This document shows, in pieces, positions 1-7,209 of a DNA stretch of 64,000 nt (the first letter of the stretch is position 1; each line of letters opens with the position of its first letter). The DNA lies in contig NZ_BDBV01000033.1 in assembly GCF_001613165.1 (NCBI RefSeq), positions 1-64,000 on the forward strand, read 5' to 3'. Origin of the DNA: Nocardia mexicana NBRC 108244. Its GTDB lineage: Bacteria; Actinomycetota; Actinomycetes; Mycobacteriales; Mycobacteriaceae. The notes beneath the pieces are model-generated. The model had not been told where the DNA came from, ran no database searches, and saw only the letters and a list, made by a program, of their open reading frames with translations. The translations under genes were made by a program, and so were the position numbers.

Positions 1-621
1 CGCCGAACCGGAGTCGCGTGGCTGCCCGCCTACGGCGCCACCGAACTTCCGGTCATCGCCGCCAATCCGATCGAAGGCGCCCGGCTGGACAGCGTCGGCC
101 GCGCGGCGCCGGGCGTGACCCTGCGGGTGGTGTCGCTGCGGACCGGGAAACCGGTCGGGCCCGGAGAGGTCGGCGAGTTGCAGGCCCGCTCGGATTCCCT
201 GATGGCCGGGTACCTTCCGGACGAGGCGACCGCCTCCGCGTTCGATGACGGCTGGTACCGGACCGGCGACGTCGGCCGCATCGATGCCGACGGGTGGATC
301 CGCCTCACCGACCGGGTCAAGGAAATGGTGAAGGTGCGGGGATTTCAGGTGGCGCCCGCCGAGATCGAGGCCGTCCTGCACGGGCATCCGGACGTGGTGG
401 ACTGCGCGGTCTTCGGAATCGCCGATCCGGACGACGGCGAGGCGCTGGTCGCCGCGGTGGTGGCGGACGGTCCCGTGGCCGGCGCGGAACTCATCGCCCT
501 GGTCGGCGAGCGGCTGGCGAGCTACAAGCGGCCGCGCCGGGTGGTGTTCGTCCCGGAGATCCCGCGCCTGCCGTCCGGGAAGGTGCTGCGCCGGGTGCTC
601 GCGGAGAGCCACGCGCGGTGA
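1..621 (+). CDS. Acyl-CoA synthetase, C-terminal part (5' end outside window)
   Basis: ATP-dependent acyl/aryl-CoA ligase of the ANL superfamily, which activates a carboxylic acid to its CoA thioester. The reading frame is open from base 1, so the start lies upstream. Visible motifs are AYGATE (the YGxTE-type acid-recognition motif), GWYRTGDVG, the hinge region DRVKEMVKVRGFQVAPAEIE and the C-terminal catalytic lysine in LPSGKVLRR. About 206 residues remain of a family usually near 500-550. The substrate cannot be told from this part. The next gene is convergent, 26 bp away. Confidence 0.9.
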   Translation, partial: RRTGVAWLPAYGATELPVIAANPIEGARLDSVGRAAPGVTLRVVSLRTGKPVGPGEVGELQARSDSLMAGYLPDEATASAFDDGWYRTGDVGRIDADGWIRLTDRVKEMVKVRGFQVAPAEIEAVLHGHPDVVDCAVFGIADPDDGEALVAAVVADGPVAGAELIALVGERLASYKRPRRVVFVPEIPRLPSGKVLRRVLAESHAR

Positions 622-647
622 GTCCCGCCGCTGCGCCGGAACAGATC

Positions 648-1697
648 TCAGCTCAGGACGGGGACGACGGGCGGCAGCTCCACCGTGGTGCGGATGCCGG
701 GTGTGGCGGCACAGACCACCGGCACGGCGTTCACGGCGCGGTTGGCGGTGTACGCGGGTGAGGATTCGGCCATGCGGGACAGGGGGATCGAGAATCGGAT
801 GTCGATGTCCAGCGGTGCGTCGCCGTCGACCGCGACATGCCAGCCGGTTTCGCGCAGCTCCCAGTCCGCGGACAGGCCGGTGGTGCAGTACCAGGTGGCG
901 CGGAAGCTCAGCACCGCTCGGCCGTCGGATCGCGCCGATACCGTGATGCGTTGCGCGGCAACCGTTCCGGATTCGATCGTGCCGGCGGCGATGACGGTGG
1001 TGTCCCGTGCGGTGGCGACCTCGCCGCTCGCTGTCACCGCATCGATGCCGAGCCCGAGCGCGTCGGCGAGCTGGCGCAGCGACGGCCCGAAGCTCGCGCC
1101 GACGTGATCGGCCCGGCGCTGATCGAATTCCGCGGGCGGTCGCCCGAACCCCATGACATCGAACAGGATTCCCGGGGAATCGCGGTGCGAGAGGTCCGCG
1201 TACTCGTCGATCGCGAGCCGGTCGAGGCGGCGCTGGATCGACGACAGCGCCAGCGGGAGGGCCTCGGTGATGAAACCGGGACTGCTGCCGGTGCTGTGGA
1301 TCGAGGTGCCGCCCCGCGCGCAGGCGGTCTCGATCCGTCGGCGCAGGGCCGAATCCATGCTCGGCGGATGGTGGAAGTGGCCGCAGGTGGTCACCACGTT
1401 CGCCCCCGACGCCAGCAGCCGGGTGACGGTGTCGGGGTCGAAGGCCCGCGGCATATAGAGCACGCAGTCCGCGCCCAGCTCGGCGATCTCGTCGACCGCG
1501 CAGGTGGCGAGGACTCCGGTCGCCGCCGTCCCGCACAGCTCACCGGCGTCGCGCCCGGCCTTGGCGGGCGAGTGGACGTAGAGCCCGGCGAGCGTCATAT
1601 CCGGGTGTTCGATGATGCCGCGCAGTGCGCGGGCGCCGATATTCCCGGTCGCCCACTGCACCACCCGATAGGGCCGGTGCGGCCCACTCCGATCCAT
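648..1697 (-). CDS. NAD(P)-dependent oxidoreductase, dihydrodipicolinate reductase-like
   Basis: 349 residues. The N-terminus VVQWATGNIGARALRGI is a Rossmann nucleotide-binding motif of the DapB/2,4-diaminopentanoate dehydrogenase-like type that is common in actinobacterial catabolic clusters. The substrate is unknown; true dihydrodipicolinate reduction is unlikely because the protein is much longer than DapB and lies among acyl-CoA genes. A perfect operator palindrome (1728-1742) is 31 bp upstream of the start, so it is probably a member of the window-wide regulon. The TetR gene lies just upstream on the same strand. Confidence 0.75.
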   Translation of the reverse strand: MDRSGPHRPYRVVQWATGNIGARALRGIIEHPDMTLAGLYVHSPAKAGRDAGELCGTAATGVLATCAVDEIAELGADCVLYMPRAFDPDTVTRLLASGANVVTTCGHFHHPPSMDSALRRRIETACARGGTSIHSTGSSPGFITEALPLALSSIQRRLDRLAIDEYADLSHRDSPGILFDVMGFGRPPAEFDQRRADHVGASFGPSLRQLADALGLGIDAVTASGEVATARDTTVIAAGTIESGTVAAQRITVSARSDGRAVLSFRATWYCTTGLSADWELRETGWHVAVDGDAPLDIDIRFSIPLSRMAESSPAYTANRAVNAVPVVCAATPGIRTTVELPPVVPVLS

Positions 1698-1727
1698 AAT
1701 CGGAGTTTAATCGAACTCTCTCACCTA

Positions 1728-1742
1728 GAGAATAAGATTCTC
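1728..1742. promoter_or_regulatory. Operator-like palindrome GAGAAT-AAG-ATTCTC
   Basis: A perfect inverted repeat with six-base arms and a 3-bp centre. It is 31 bp upstream of the start at 1697 and overlaps the stop codon of the TetR gene. It is the clearest instance of the repeated motif described under findings. Binding is inferred from symmetry and recurrence only. Confidence 0.7.
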
Positions 1743-2394
1743 ACTTACCGGTGAATCCGCGCGCACAGAAGTCCCAGACTTCACCGGCGGTAAGCGGGTT
1801 CTGGGTCTGCTCGTCGGTGCTGCCGGTGGACTGGGCGGTGAACATGACGGTCTGCATCACCATCGCGGCCGCCCGGTGCGGATCGACGCCGGAGCGCAGC
1901 TGACCGGCCGCCGCCGCCTGCTCCATGAGCTCGGTGAACAGCGCGATCAGCGGCGTGTGCGCGACCTTCACCTGGGCCGGATGCGATACCAGCAGCTGCG
2001 GGGCGAAGTCGGTGAACAGCGGACGCTGCGCGGCCGGATCGGGCCGGCAGAGCTCGAACAGCAGCTCGACGGTGACCTGCAGCTTGTCCAGCGGCTTCTT
2101 CTTGCTGTCGGCCGCGGCGCGCAGTTGTTCGGCGGTGCGGCTGAGGGCATCCTCGAACAGTGCCAGCAGCAGCTCGTGCTTACCGTCGAACTGCAGGTAG
2201 AAGCTGCGCAACGACTGTCGCGAGCGGTCCACCACCTCCTGCACCGTGAAGTCGGTGGTGCCCTTCTCGGTGATGATGGCCTGCGCGGCGTCGAGGAATT
2301 TCTGTACCCGCTGCTCGGCGCGCCGCTTCGCGGTGCGCAGCGAACGCTCGACGGCCCGCTGCTTCCAGGCCGGCTCTTCGCTCGGGCTGGTCAC
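1741..2394 (-). CDS. TetR/AcrR family transcriptional regulator
   Basis: One-component repressor type. An N-terminal helix-turn-helix spans roughly residues 25-75 (FTVQEVVDRSRQSLRSFYLQF), with a ligand-binding C-terminal domain. The GTG at 2394 (VTSPSEEPAWKQ) is chosen because the open frame further upstream, to 2487, runs through operator-like half-sites and gives an atypical N-terminus. Length from this start is 217 residues, normal for the family. Near-palindromic copies of the regulon motif lie in its own upstream region, so autoregulation is plausible. It is one of three candidate masters of the local regulon. Confidence 0.85.
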   Translation of the reverse strand: MTSPSEEPAWKQRAVERSLRTAKRRAEQRVQKFLDAAQAIITEKGTTDFTVQEVVDRSRQSLRSFYLQFDGKHELLLALFEDALSRTAEQLRAAADSKKKPLDKLQVTVELLFELCRPDPAAQRPLFTDFAPQLLVSHPAQVKVAHTPLIALFTELMEQAAAAGQLRSGVDPHRAAAMVMQTVMFTAQSTGSTDEQTQNPLTAGEVWDFCARGFTGK

Positions 2395-2421
2395 GGGCGC
2401 CACGGTCCCCGGTCGCGTGAA

Positions 2422-2450
2422 GAGAACATGAATGCACTGTACCGGAGAAT
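2422..2450. promoter_or_regulatory. Two operator half-sites upstream of the TetR gene
   Basis: GAGAAC at 2422-2427 and GAGAAT at 2445-2450 lie just upstream of the GTG start at 2394. They match one arm of the regulon motif, but the other arms are poor. Listed as possible weak sites. Confidence 0.3.
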
Positions 2451-2516
2451 GACGTGATACCCGGTGTCCAGGTCGCGTGTCCACCAATATTCGAGAGAGC
2501 TGTATTATTAAATCCT

Positions 2517-2530
2517 GAGAATTACATTTC
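2517..2530. promoter_or_regulatory. Operator-like near-palindrome GAGAAT-TAC-ATTTC
   Basis: Matches the GAGAAT-N3-ATTCTC consensus with one mismatch in the right arm. It lies in the 207-bp gap between the thiolase stop (2602) and the TetR start (2394), so it most likely belongs to the TetR promoter. Confidence 0.5.
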
Positions 2531-2562
2531 CTGCGGGCCTCTTCAGGAGGTGGGTTCGGTGA

Positions 2563-2616
2563 TGCTCAGGTACTCGGCATCGCTCAGACACTCAGCATCG
2601 CTCAGATACTCAGCAC
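2563..2616. repeat. Three tandem 18-bp repeats over the thiolase stop
   Basis: Three consecutive 18-bp units (2563-2580, 2581-2598, 2599-2616) share the core CGCTCAGAYACTCAGCA. The last unit overlaps the end of the thiolase gene. The unit is a multiple of three bases, so in another frame it reads as a repeated peptide (YLSDAE). Slippage duplication at the 3' end of the gene is the simplest explanation. Confidence 0.65.
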
Positions 2617-3744
2617 GGACGCGGCGGCGGTGCCGGGCGCCCCGTACACCTGGGCGTAGCCCACCGTGGGTTTCCCGGGAACCTGCCGGTCGCCCGCCTG
2701 GCCGCGCAACTGCCGCACGAGCTCGTACACCTGCCGGATGCCGGAGGCTCCGATGGGCTCGCCGTTGGCGATCAGCCCGCCGTCGGTGTTGACCGGAATC
2801 CGGCCGCCGATCTCGGTCGCGCCCTCCGCGAGCAGCTTTTCCTGCTCGCCGTCGGCGCAGAATCCGTTCTCCGCCATATGGATCACCTCCGAGCCCGCAT
2901 CGGTGTCCTGGAGCTGGGCCACGCCGACGTCCTCGGGCCCGATCCCGGCCGCCTCGTAGGCGGCGCGCGAGGCGTACACCGTCGGCGAGGCGTCCTCGTC
3001 GACCGCGGCCCAGGTGCTGTGCACCTCGTAGGCGCCGTAGCGGCGCGTGCGAATCGCGGTGGAGCGCAGGTAGACCGGCTTGGTGGTGTACCGGGCGGCG
3101 AGCTCCCCGCGGCACATGATCACGGCCGCGGCGCCCTCGTCGGGCGCGCAGAACATGTACTGCGTCAGCGGGTAGTTGAGCACCGTGGAGGCGAGGATGT
3201 CGTCCTCCGAGATCGGCTTGCGGCGGAACGCATTCGGGTTGAGCGCGCCGTTGCGGAAGTTCTTGGCGGCCACCTTGGCGAGCGTGCGCTGCGAGATATG
3301 GTGCTGGTGGATATAGCGATTCGCCTTGATCCCGAAGAATTTCGTGGTCACGAACTGGCCGTTCTCCGCATACCAGGCGGGCAGGCCGAGCTTGGCCGGA
3401 TCGTCGGTGAACGCCCCGCGCGGGTGCTTGTCCATGCCGACGGCGATGCCGATGTCGTAGCGGCCCGACCGGATCGCCTCGGCGGTCTGCTCGATCGAAC
3501 TCGCCGCCGTCGCACAGGCATTGAACACATTGGTGAACGGGATCCCGGTCAGGCCGACCAGCCGGGTGACGGCGTCCGGATTGCTCACCTCGTAGCTGCC
3601 GCCGAAGCCGAACTGGATGTCCTGCCATCGGACACCCGCGTCGGACAGCGCGAGCTGGATCGCCTCGGCGCCCATCTCGATGGCGGTCTTCGGGAACCGG
3701 CCGAACGGGTGCAGGCCCACGCCGATTATGGCAACGTCGTGCAT
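2602..3744 (-). CDS. Thiolase-family protein (SCP2-thiolase/lipid-transfer type)
   Basis: 380 residues. Thiolase fold beginning MHDVAIIGVGLHPFGRFPKT, with the nucleophile-region motif NACATAASSI near residue 90. Proteins of this type are paired with DUF35 proteins in actinobacterial steroid/lipid degradation, where they act as thiolases or aldolases on acyl-CoAs. That pairing is seen here: the DUF35 gene is 10 bp upstream. The start at 3744 is preferred over 3774 because GGAGA sits just upstream and the sequence begins as in the family. The C-terminal codons run into a short tandem repeat. Confidence 0.85.
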   Translation of the reverse strand: MHDVAIIGVGLHPFGRFPKTAIEMGAEAIQLALSDAGVRWQDIQFGFGGSYEVSNPDAVTRLVGLTGIPFTNVFNACATAASSIEQTAEAIRSGRYDIGIAVGMDKHPRGAFTDDPAKLGLPAWYAENGQFVTTKFFGIKANRYIHQHHISQRTLAKVAAKNFRNGALNPNAFRRKPISEDDILASTVLNYPLTQYMFCAPDEGAAAVIMCRGELAARYTTKPVYLRSTAIRTRRYGAYEVHSTWAAVDEDASPTVYASRAAYEAAGIGPEDVGVAQLQDTDAGSEVIHMAENGFCADGEQEKLLAEGATEIGGRIPVNTDGGLIANGEPIGASGIRQVYELVRQLRGQAGDRQVPGKPTVGYAQVYGAPGTAAASVLSI

Positions 3745-3754
3745 CGGAAATCTC

Positions 3755-4186
3755 CTACGGCAGAATATTTTCAAGCGGCGCGAACGCGCACGTGAGGACT
3801 TCGTCCCCCGCGTCGTCCAGGTACAGCGGGACGAATGTCAGCTCGACATCCATACCGAAGCGCAGGACCTGCGGGTCCGCGGTGGTGAGACGGGTCTCGA
3901 CGCGCACCTCGTCGCCGAGCTGGATCAGCCCGATCCCGAACGCCTCGAAACTGTCGGCGTTCTCCTTGCCCGCGTAGGGCAGTTTCGGGACGAATCCCTG
4001 TGTCGTCCAGGCCACCAGCGTGCCGCGCCGCGGCAGCAACAGGTCGGACATGTCGGCCTCGCTGCATCGCGGGCAGCGGGTCTGGCGGGGCCAGGTGGTC
4101 GCGGCGCAGGCGCCGCAGCGGCTGCCGATCAACTGCGGGTTCGCCGCGGGCCAGGTCGAGACCTCCGGCGCCAGTGCCTTCGCCAT
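3755..4186 (-). CDS. DUF35 OB-fold/zinc-ribbon protein, thiolase partner
   Basis: 143 residues. A zinc ribbon (CGAC near residue 25, CPRC near residue 38) is followed by an OB-fold acyl-CoA-binding domain. Members form a complex with the adjacent SCP2-type thiolase and are needed for its activity in the steroid side-chain systems studied. The gene is 10 bp from the thiolase and certainly cotranscribed. It lies downstream of a tandem-repeat spacer that separates it from the SnoaL gene. Confidence 0.85.
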   Translation of the reverse strand: MAKALAPEVSTWPAANPQLIGSRCGACAATTWPRQTRCPRCSEADMSDLLLPRRGTLVAWTTQGFVPKLPYAGKENADSFEAFGIGLIQLGDEVRVETRLTTADPQVLRFGMDVELTFVPLYLDDAGDEVLTCAFAPLENILP

Positions 4187-4235
4187 CGGGTGTCCTCCGT
4201 ATTTCTGTGAATCGCTGAGTTCCTGCCGAGCCTAT

Positions 4236-4328
4236 GTCCCGCGGCAGCGCTCGAGCCCCTGTCCCGCGGCAGCGCTCGAGCCCTTGGCCCGCGGCAGCGC
4301 TCGAGCCTTGTCCCGCGGCAACGCTTTT
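4236..4328. repeat. Tandem 25-bp repeat in the SnoaL-DUF35 gap
   Basis: About 3.75 copies of a 25-bp unit with core CCCGCGGCAGCGCTCGAGCC at 4236, 4261, 4286 (24 bp) and 4310 (truncated). They fill most of the 141-bp gap between the SnoaL and DUF35 genes, and the last copy meets the SnoaL stop. Each unit holds two small palindromes (CCGCGG and AGCGCT), so the transcript could fold. Confidence 0.7.
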
Positions 4329-4744
4329 CAGCCGCGGGTGCGCTCGAAGGCGTGCGGGATGCCGGAGTCGTGGTCGCCGTTGCGGCGGATGAAGGTCATC
4401 CGCCGGGTCGCGATGCGCCAGCCGTCCGCGGTGCGGGCATAGGTGTCGGTGTAGTAGCCGATCCGCATGTCGTGGGTGGCGTGGTCGATGAAGCACAGCG
4501 GCTGGGTGCCGGTGGCGCTGTCGCCGTCGACGTCGAGAACCGGTGTGCCGGTGAGGAACAGGCCCTTGGGCGCGGCGGCGACCAGGTCCGGGAACAGGTC
4601 CAGGGTGTAGGTGTCGCCGAAGGCGCTGTAGGTGCCGTCGGGGGTGAACACCGCGACCACGCCGTCGATATCGCCCTTGGTGATGGTCACCGCGTACCGG
4701 GCGAGTAGCTGCTGGAGCTCGAGCAGGTCATCGCTGGCCGACAT
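4328..4744 (-). CDS. SnoaL-like/NTF2-fold protein
   Basis: 138 residues with the cone-shaped alpha+beta barrel pattern of SnoaL_4/NTF2-like proteins: an N-terminal helix pair (DDLLELQQLLARYAVTI), then TPDGTYSAFGD and the C-terminal strand DGWRIATRRMTFIRR. Such proteins act as isomerases, dehydratases or hydroxylase-like catalysts on polyketide or steroid intermediates, or simply bind ligand. The start overlaps the amidohydrolase gene by 17 bp, which suggests translational coupling. The substrate is unknown. Confidence 0.8.
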   Translation of the reverse strand: MSASDDLLELQQLLARYAVTITKGDIDGVVAVFTPDGTYSAFGDTYTLDLFPDLVAAAPKGLFLTGTPVLDVDGDSATGTQPLCFIDHATHDMRIGYYTDTYARTADGWRIATRRMTFIRRNGDHDSGIPHAFERTRG

Positions 4745-5969
4745 GGGCTGTTCCGCCTTTCACGACTTTGCCGCCTTTCATCACGAATCGCACGTCCTGC
4801 GTGACGGCGATGTCCCGCAGGGGATCTCCGGGCACCGCGATCACGTCGGCGAGCAGTCCCTCGGCCAGGCGGCCGCGATCGGGAGCGTCGATGAGGTCGG
4901 CCGCGTTGATCGTCGCCGCCCGCAGTACGTCGGCCGGTTCGAGTCCGCGTTCGACCAGCGCCACCAGCTCATCGGCGTTGCGGCCGTGTGGAATTGCCGG
5001 GGCATCGGTGCCCACGGCGATCCGCACCCCCGCCTCGTACGCCGCCCGGACCGAGGCGCGCGCCTTCGGGAACATCTCCGCCGCTTTGGCTTTCAGCGCC
5101 TCGTCGGCCTTGGACATGTCCATGGCGTCGGCCAGCCGGGTGGTCGGCACCAGCCAGGTGTTCGCCGCGACCATCAGCTCGATGGTCTCGTCGTCGATGA
5201 GGAAGCCGTGCTCGATGCAGTCGATGCCCGCGGCCACGGCGTGTTTCACCGCGTCGGCACCGTGCGTGTGCGCGGCGACCTTCAGCCCGCGCCGGTGCGC
5301 CTCGTCGACGATCGCGCGCAGCTCCTCGTCGGAATAGTGTTGCGCCCCAGGGGCTCCGGTGAGCGACATGACTCCTCCGGAGACGCAGATCTTGATCAGC
5401 TGGGCGCCGTGCTTGATCTGGTAGCGCACCGCCTTGCGCACCTCGTCGACGCCGTTGGCGATGCCCTCCTCGAGGGTCAGCTTCAGCACGTCGGGGGCGA
5501 AGGCGGAGAACATGGTCGGGTCCAGGTGACCGCCGGTCGGCGTGATGGCATGCCCCGCGGGGACGATGCGCGGGCCCTCGATCCAGCCCTGGTCGATCGC
5601 CTTGCCCAGCGCGACATCCAGGAGATAGCCGCCGGTCTTGACGAACAGGCCGAGATTGCGGACAGTGGTGAATCCGGCGCGCAGCGTGCGGCGGGCATTG
5701 CCGACCGCGCGCAGCACGCGCAATGCCGGATCGTCCTTCACGCTGGAGGGCAGGCCGGTTTCGCCGCGGCCGCCCATCAGGAGGTTGACCTCCATATCCA
5801 TCAGGCCGGGCAGCAGGATCGCGTCGCCGAGATCGATGACCTCGTCGCCGGCCGCGCGGGCCGCGCCGCCGACACCCGCGATCCGGTCGCCGTCGATGCG
5901 CAGGACGCCGGGCCGGACGATCTCACCCGCGTCGACGTCCAGCAGCCCCGCCGCTCGAAGGGTCAGCAT
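4728..5969 (-). CDS. Amidohydrolase-family protein (imidazolonepropionase-like) with altered HxH motif
   Basis: 413 residues of TIM-barrel amidohydrolase flanked by the usual composite beta domain. The lysine segment (QLIKICVSGG), AAHTHG, IEHGF and the terminal GTDAP motif are present. The first metal-binding motif after LPGLMD, normally HxH, reads EVN here, so two metal ligands are missing. The enzyme may use an altered metal site or may have lost hydrolase activity. It is cotranscribed with DUF1330 upstream (42-bp gap) and SnoaL downstream (overlap). Confidence 0.8.
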   Translation of the reverse strand: MLTLRAAGLLDVDAGEIVRPGVLRIDGDRIAGVGGAARAAGDEVIDLGDAILLPGLMDMEVNLLMGGRGETGLPSSVKDDPALRVLRAVGNARRTLRAGFTTVRNLGLFVKTGGYLLDVALGKAIDQGWIEGPRIVPAGHAITPTGGHLDPTMFSAFAPDVLKLTLEEGIANGVDEVRKAVRYQIKHGAQLIKICVSGGVMSLTGAPGAQHYSDEELRAIVDEAHRRGLKVAAHTHGADAVKHAVAAGIDCIEHGFLIDDETIELMVAANTWLVPTTRLADAMDMSKADEALKAKAAEMFPKARASVRAAYEAGVRIAVGTDAPAIPHGRNADELVALVERGLEPADVLRAATINAADLIDAPDRGRLAEGLLADVIAVPGDPLRDIAVTQDVRFVMKGGKVVKGGTAHVGQR

Positions 5970-6011
5970 GGTTCACATCCATTGGGGGAGTGCATGATCG
6001 GCGACACCTGG

Positions 6012-6299
6012 TCAGCCCAGACCGGAAACGATCGCGGCATTCGTGTCGGCCGCCCTGTGTCGCAGCAGTTTGGCCGTCTCGTAGGCGTCGGAGTTGTACC
6101 AGTCGCGGGCGGCCTCGACCGAGTCGAACTCGAGGATGACGGTCTGATCGCCGTGCCAGTCACCCTCCAGGACCTCCGGGTGCGAGTCCACGGCGACCAC
6201 GCGTACGCCGCGGATCGCCGGACCGGCGGCCTTCGCATAGGCCTTCATGCCCTCGGGGTCGGTGATGGCTTCGGTAAGGATGATGTAGCCCTTGGGCAT
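6012..6299 (-). CDS. DUF1330 domain protein
   Basis: 95 residues, starting MPKGYIILTEAITDPEGMKAY. This is the ferredoxin-like alpha/beta fold of DUF1330, which has no firm biochemical role. The start codon directly follows the stop codon of the CMD gene with no base between, so the two are translationally coupled. Such proteins often accompany amidohydrolases and oxygenases in catabolic clusters. Confidence 0.85.
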   Translation of the reverse strand: MPKGYIILTEAITDPEGMKAYAKAAGPAIRGVRVVAVDSHPEVLEGDWHGDQTVILEFDSVEAARDWYNSDAYETAKLLRHRAADTNAAIVSGLG

Positions 6300-6881
6300 T
6301 CAGACCACCTGCTCTCGGTCGGTGTGGGTGTCGTTCGCGGGCGCGGCCTCGTGCATGCCCGTCTTCGGCTGCACGCCGAAGGTGTTGAAGGCCATGGCCA
6401 TCAGGCCGTAGCCGCCGATGGTGAAGATCAGATCCATGCGCTGCTGCTCGTCGAGCCGCTCGCCGAGCGCGGCCCACACCGGGTCCGACAGCTGCGAGTG
6501 CTCGCGCAGTTCGCGTACCGCGTCGAGCACCGTCTGCTCGAAGGGGTCGGCGAGGGTGCCGCGCCGCACGCCGTCGATATCGTCGTCGGTCAGTCCGGCC
6601 CGCGGCGCGATCTCGACGTGACTCGCCCACTCGTAGGCGCAGCCGCTGAGGTGCGCCACCCGCAGCACCGCCAGCTCCCGCACCCGCGGCGGCAGGCTGG
6701 ATCGGAACAGCAGGTAGACACCGAAACTCAGGAACGCCTCGGTGAGATCCGGATGCCGGACGAGCGCCGACATCGCAGGTCCGGCGCCGTCCGGGTGCCG
6801 GCGTTCGCGGGGGAGCAGCGACCGCAGTGCCGCACGGGTCCGGTCGTCCCACTGATCGGCCGGAAGCGGGGGGACGCGCAT
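6300..6881 (-). CDS. Carboxymuconolactone decarboxylase (CMD)-family protein
   Basis: 193 residues of the all-helical CMD/AhpD fold. The catalytic stretch reads SGCAYEWASHVEIA: the first cysteine of the usual CxxC is present, but the second is Glu (CxxExxxH). It is therefore unlikely to be a thiol peroxidase and resembles the CMD-like proteins in catabolic clusters whose role is unsettled. The ATG at 6881 has a strong GGAGGGCGG just upstream; the longer start at 6905 would fall inside the operator. First gene of the operon running to 2602. Confidence 0.8.
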   Translation of the reverse strand: MRVPPLPADQWDDRTRAALRSLLPRERRHPDGAGPAMSALVRHPDLTEAFLSFGVYLLFRSSLPPRVRELAVLRVAHLSGCAYEWASHVEIAPRAGLTDDDIDGVRRGTLADPFEQTVLDAVRELREHSQLSDPVWAALGERLDEQQRMDLIFTIGGYGLMAMAFNTFGVQPKTGMHEAAPANDTHTDREQVV

Positions 6882-6896
6882 CCGCCCTCCTCTCGA

Positions 6897-6911
6897 GAGA
6901 ATCACATTCTC
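6897..6911. promoter_or_regulatory. Operator-like palindrome GAGAAT-CAC-ATTCTC
   Basis: A perfect inverted repeat 15 bp upstream of the CMD start (6881). That places it at or just downstream of any promoter for the CMD-to-thiolase operon, a good repression position. Confidence 0.7.
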
Positions 6912-6973
6912 AATTTCTAACCACTAGATTTCCATGAGTGCGTGCCGGAGTCAAGAATCGTAATTGCAATCTG

Positions 6974-6988
6974 GAGAACGATACTTTC
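6974..6988. promoter_or_regulatory. Operator-like near-palindrome GAGAAC-GAT-ACTTTC
   Basis: Imperfect copy of the regulon motif in the divergent gap between the CMD operon and the mce operon. It could serve either side. The 6882-7209 gap contains three copies of the motif and no gene. Confidence 0.5.
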
Positions 6989-7118
6989 AGTTCGATCTAG
7001 TGCAGGGTAAGGGGTCATCCCGAGGCTTCAGCGGGGTCGCGGGCCCGCCCGATCGATCCGCTGCCGAGGGTGTTGCCGGGGCCGGAATTTTGCTAACGTC
7101 CTCCCGTGGCGAATGTAT

Positions 7119-7139
7119 CATTCTCCGATAGCGAGAATG
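7119..7139. promoter_or_regulatory. Palindrome CATTCTC-N7-GAGAATG upstream of the mce operon
   Basis: A perfect inverted repeat with seven-base arms in the opposite polarity to the usual motif (ATTCTC first) and a 7-bp spacer. It ends 29 bp before the alternative GTG and 71 bp before the preferred ATG of yrbEA. Its reverse complement matches the element at 40201-40221 at 18 of 21 positions by my count. Confidence 0.6.
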
Positions 7140-7209
7140 AAACTTTCCGACTCGACGAGGAGGCGGGGTGGTCGCATCACCCGCGTCCATCGGCATCACG
7201 GAGGTAGCG

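Noticed and set aside
4632..6920. Plus-strand open frame of 762 residues opposite several minus-strand genes
   Set aside because: Shadow of real minus-strand genes in high-GC DNA; its peptide is Gly/Arg/His-rich and the opposite genes match known families.
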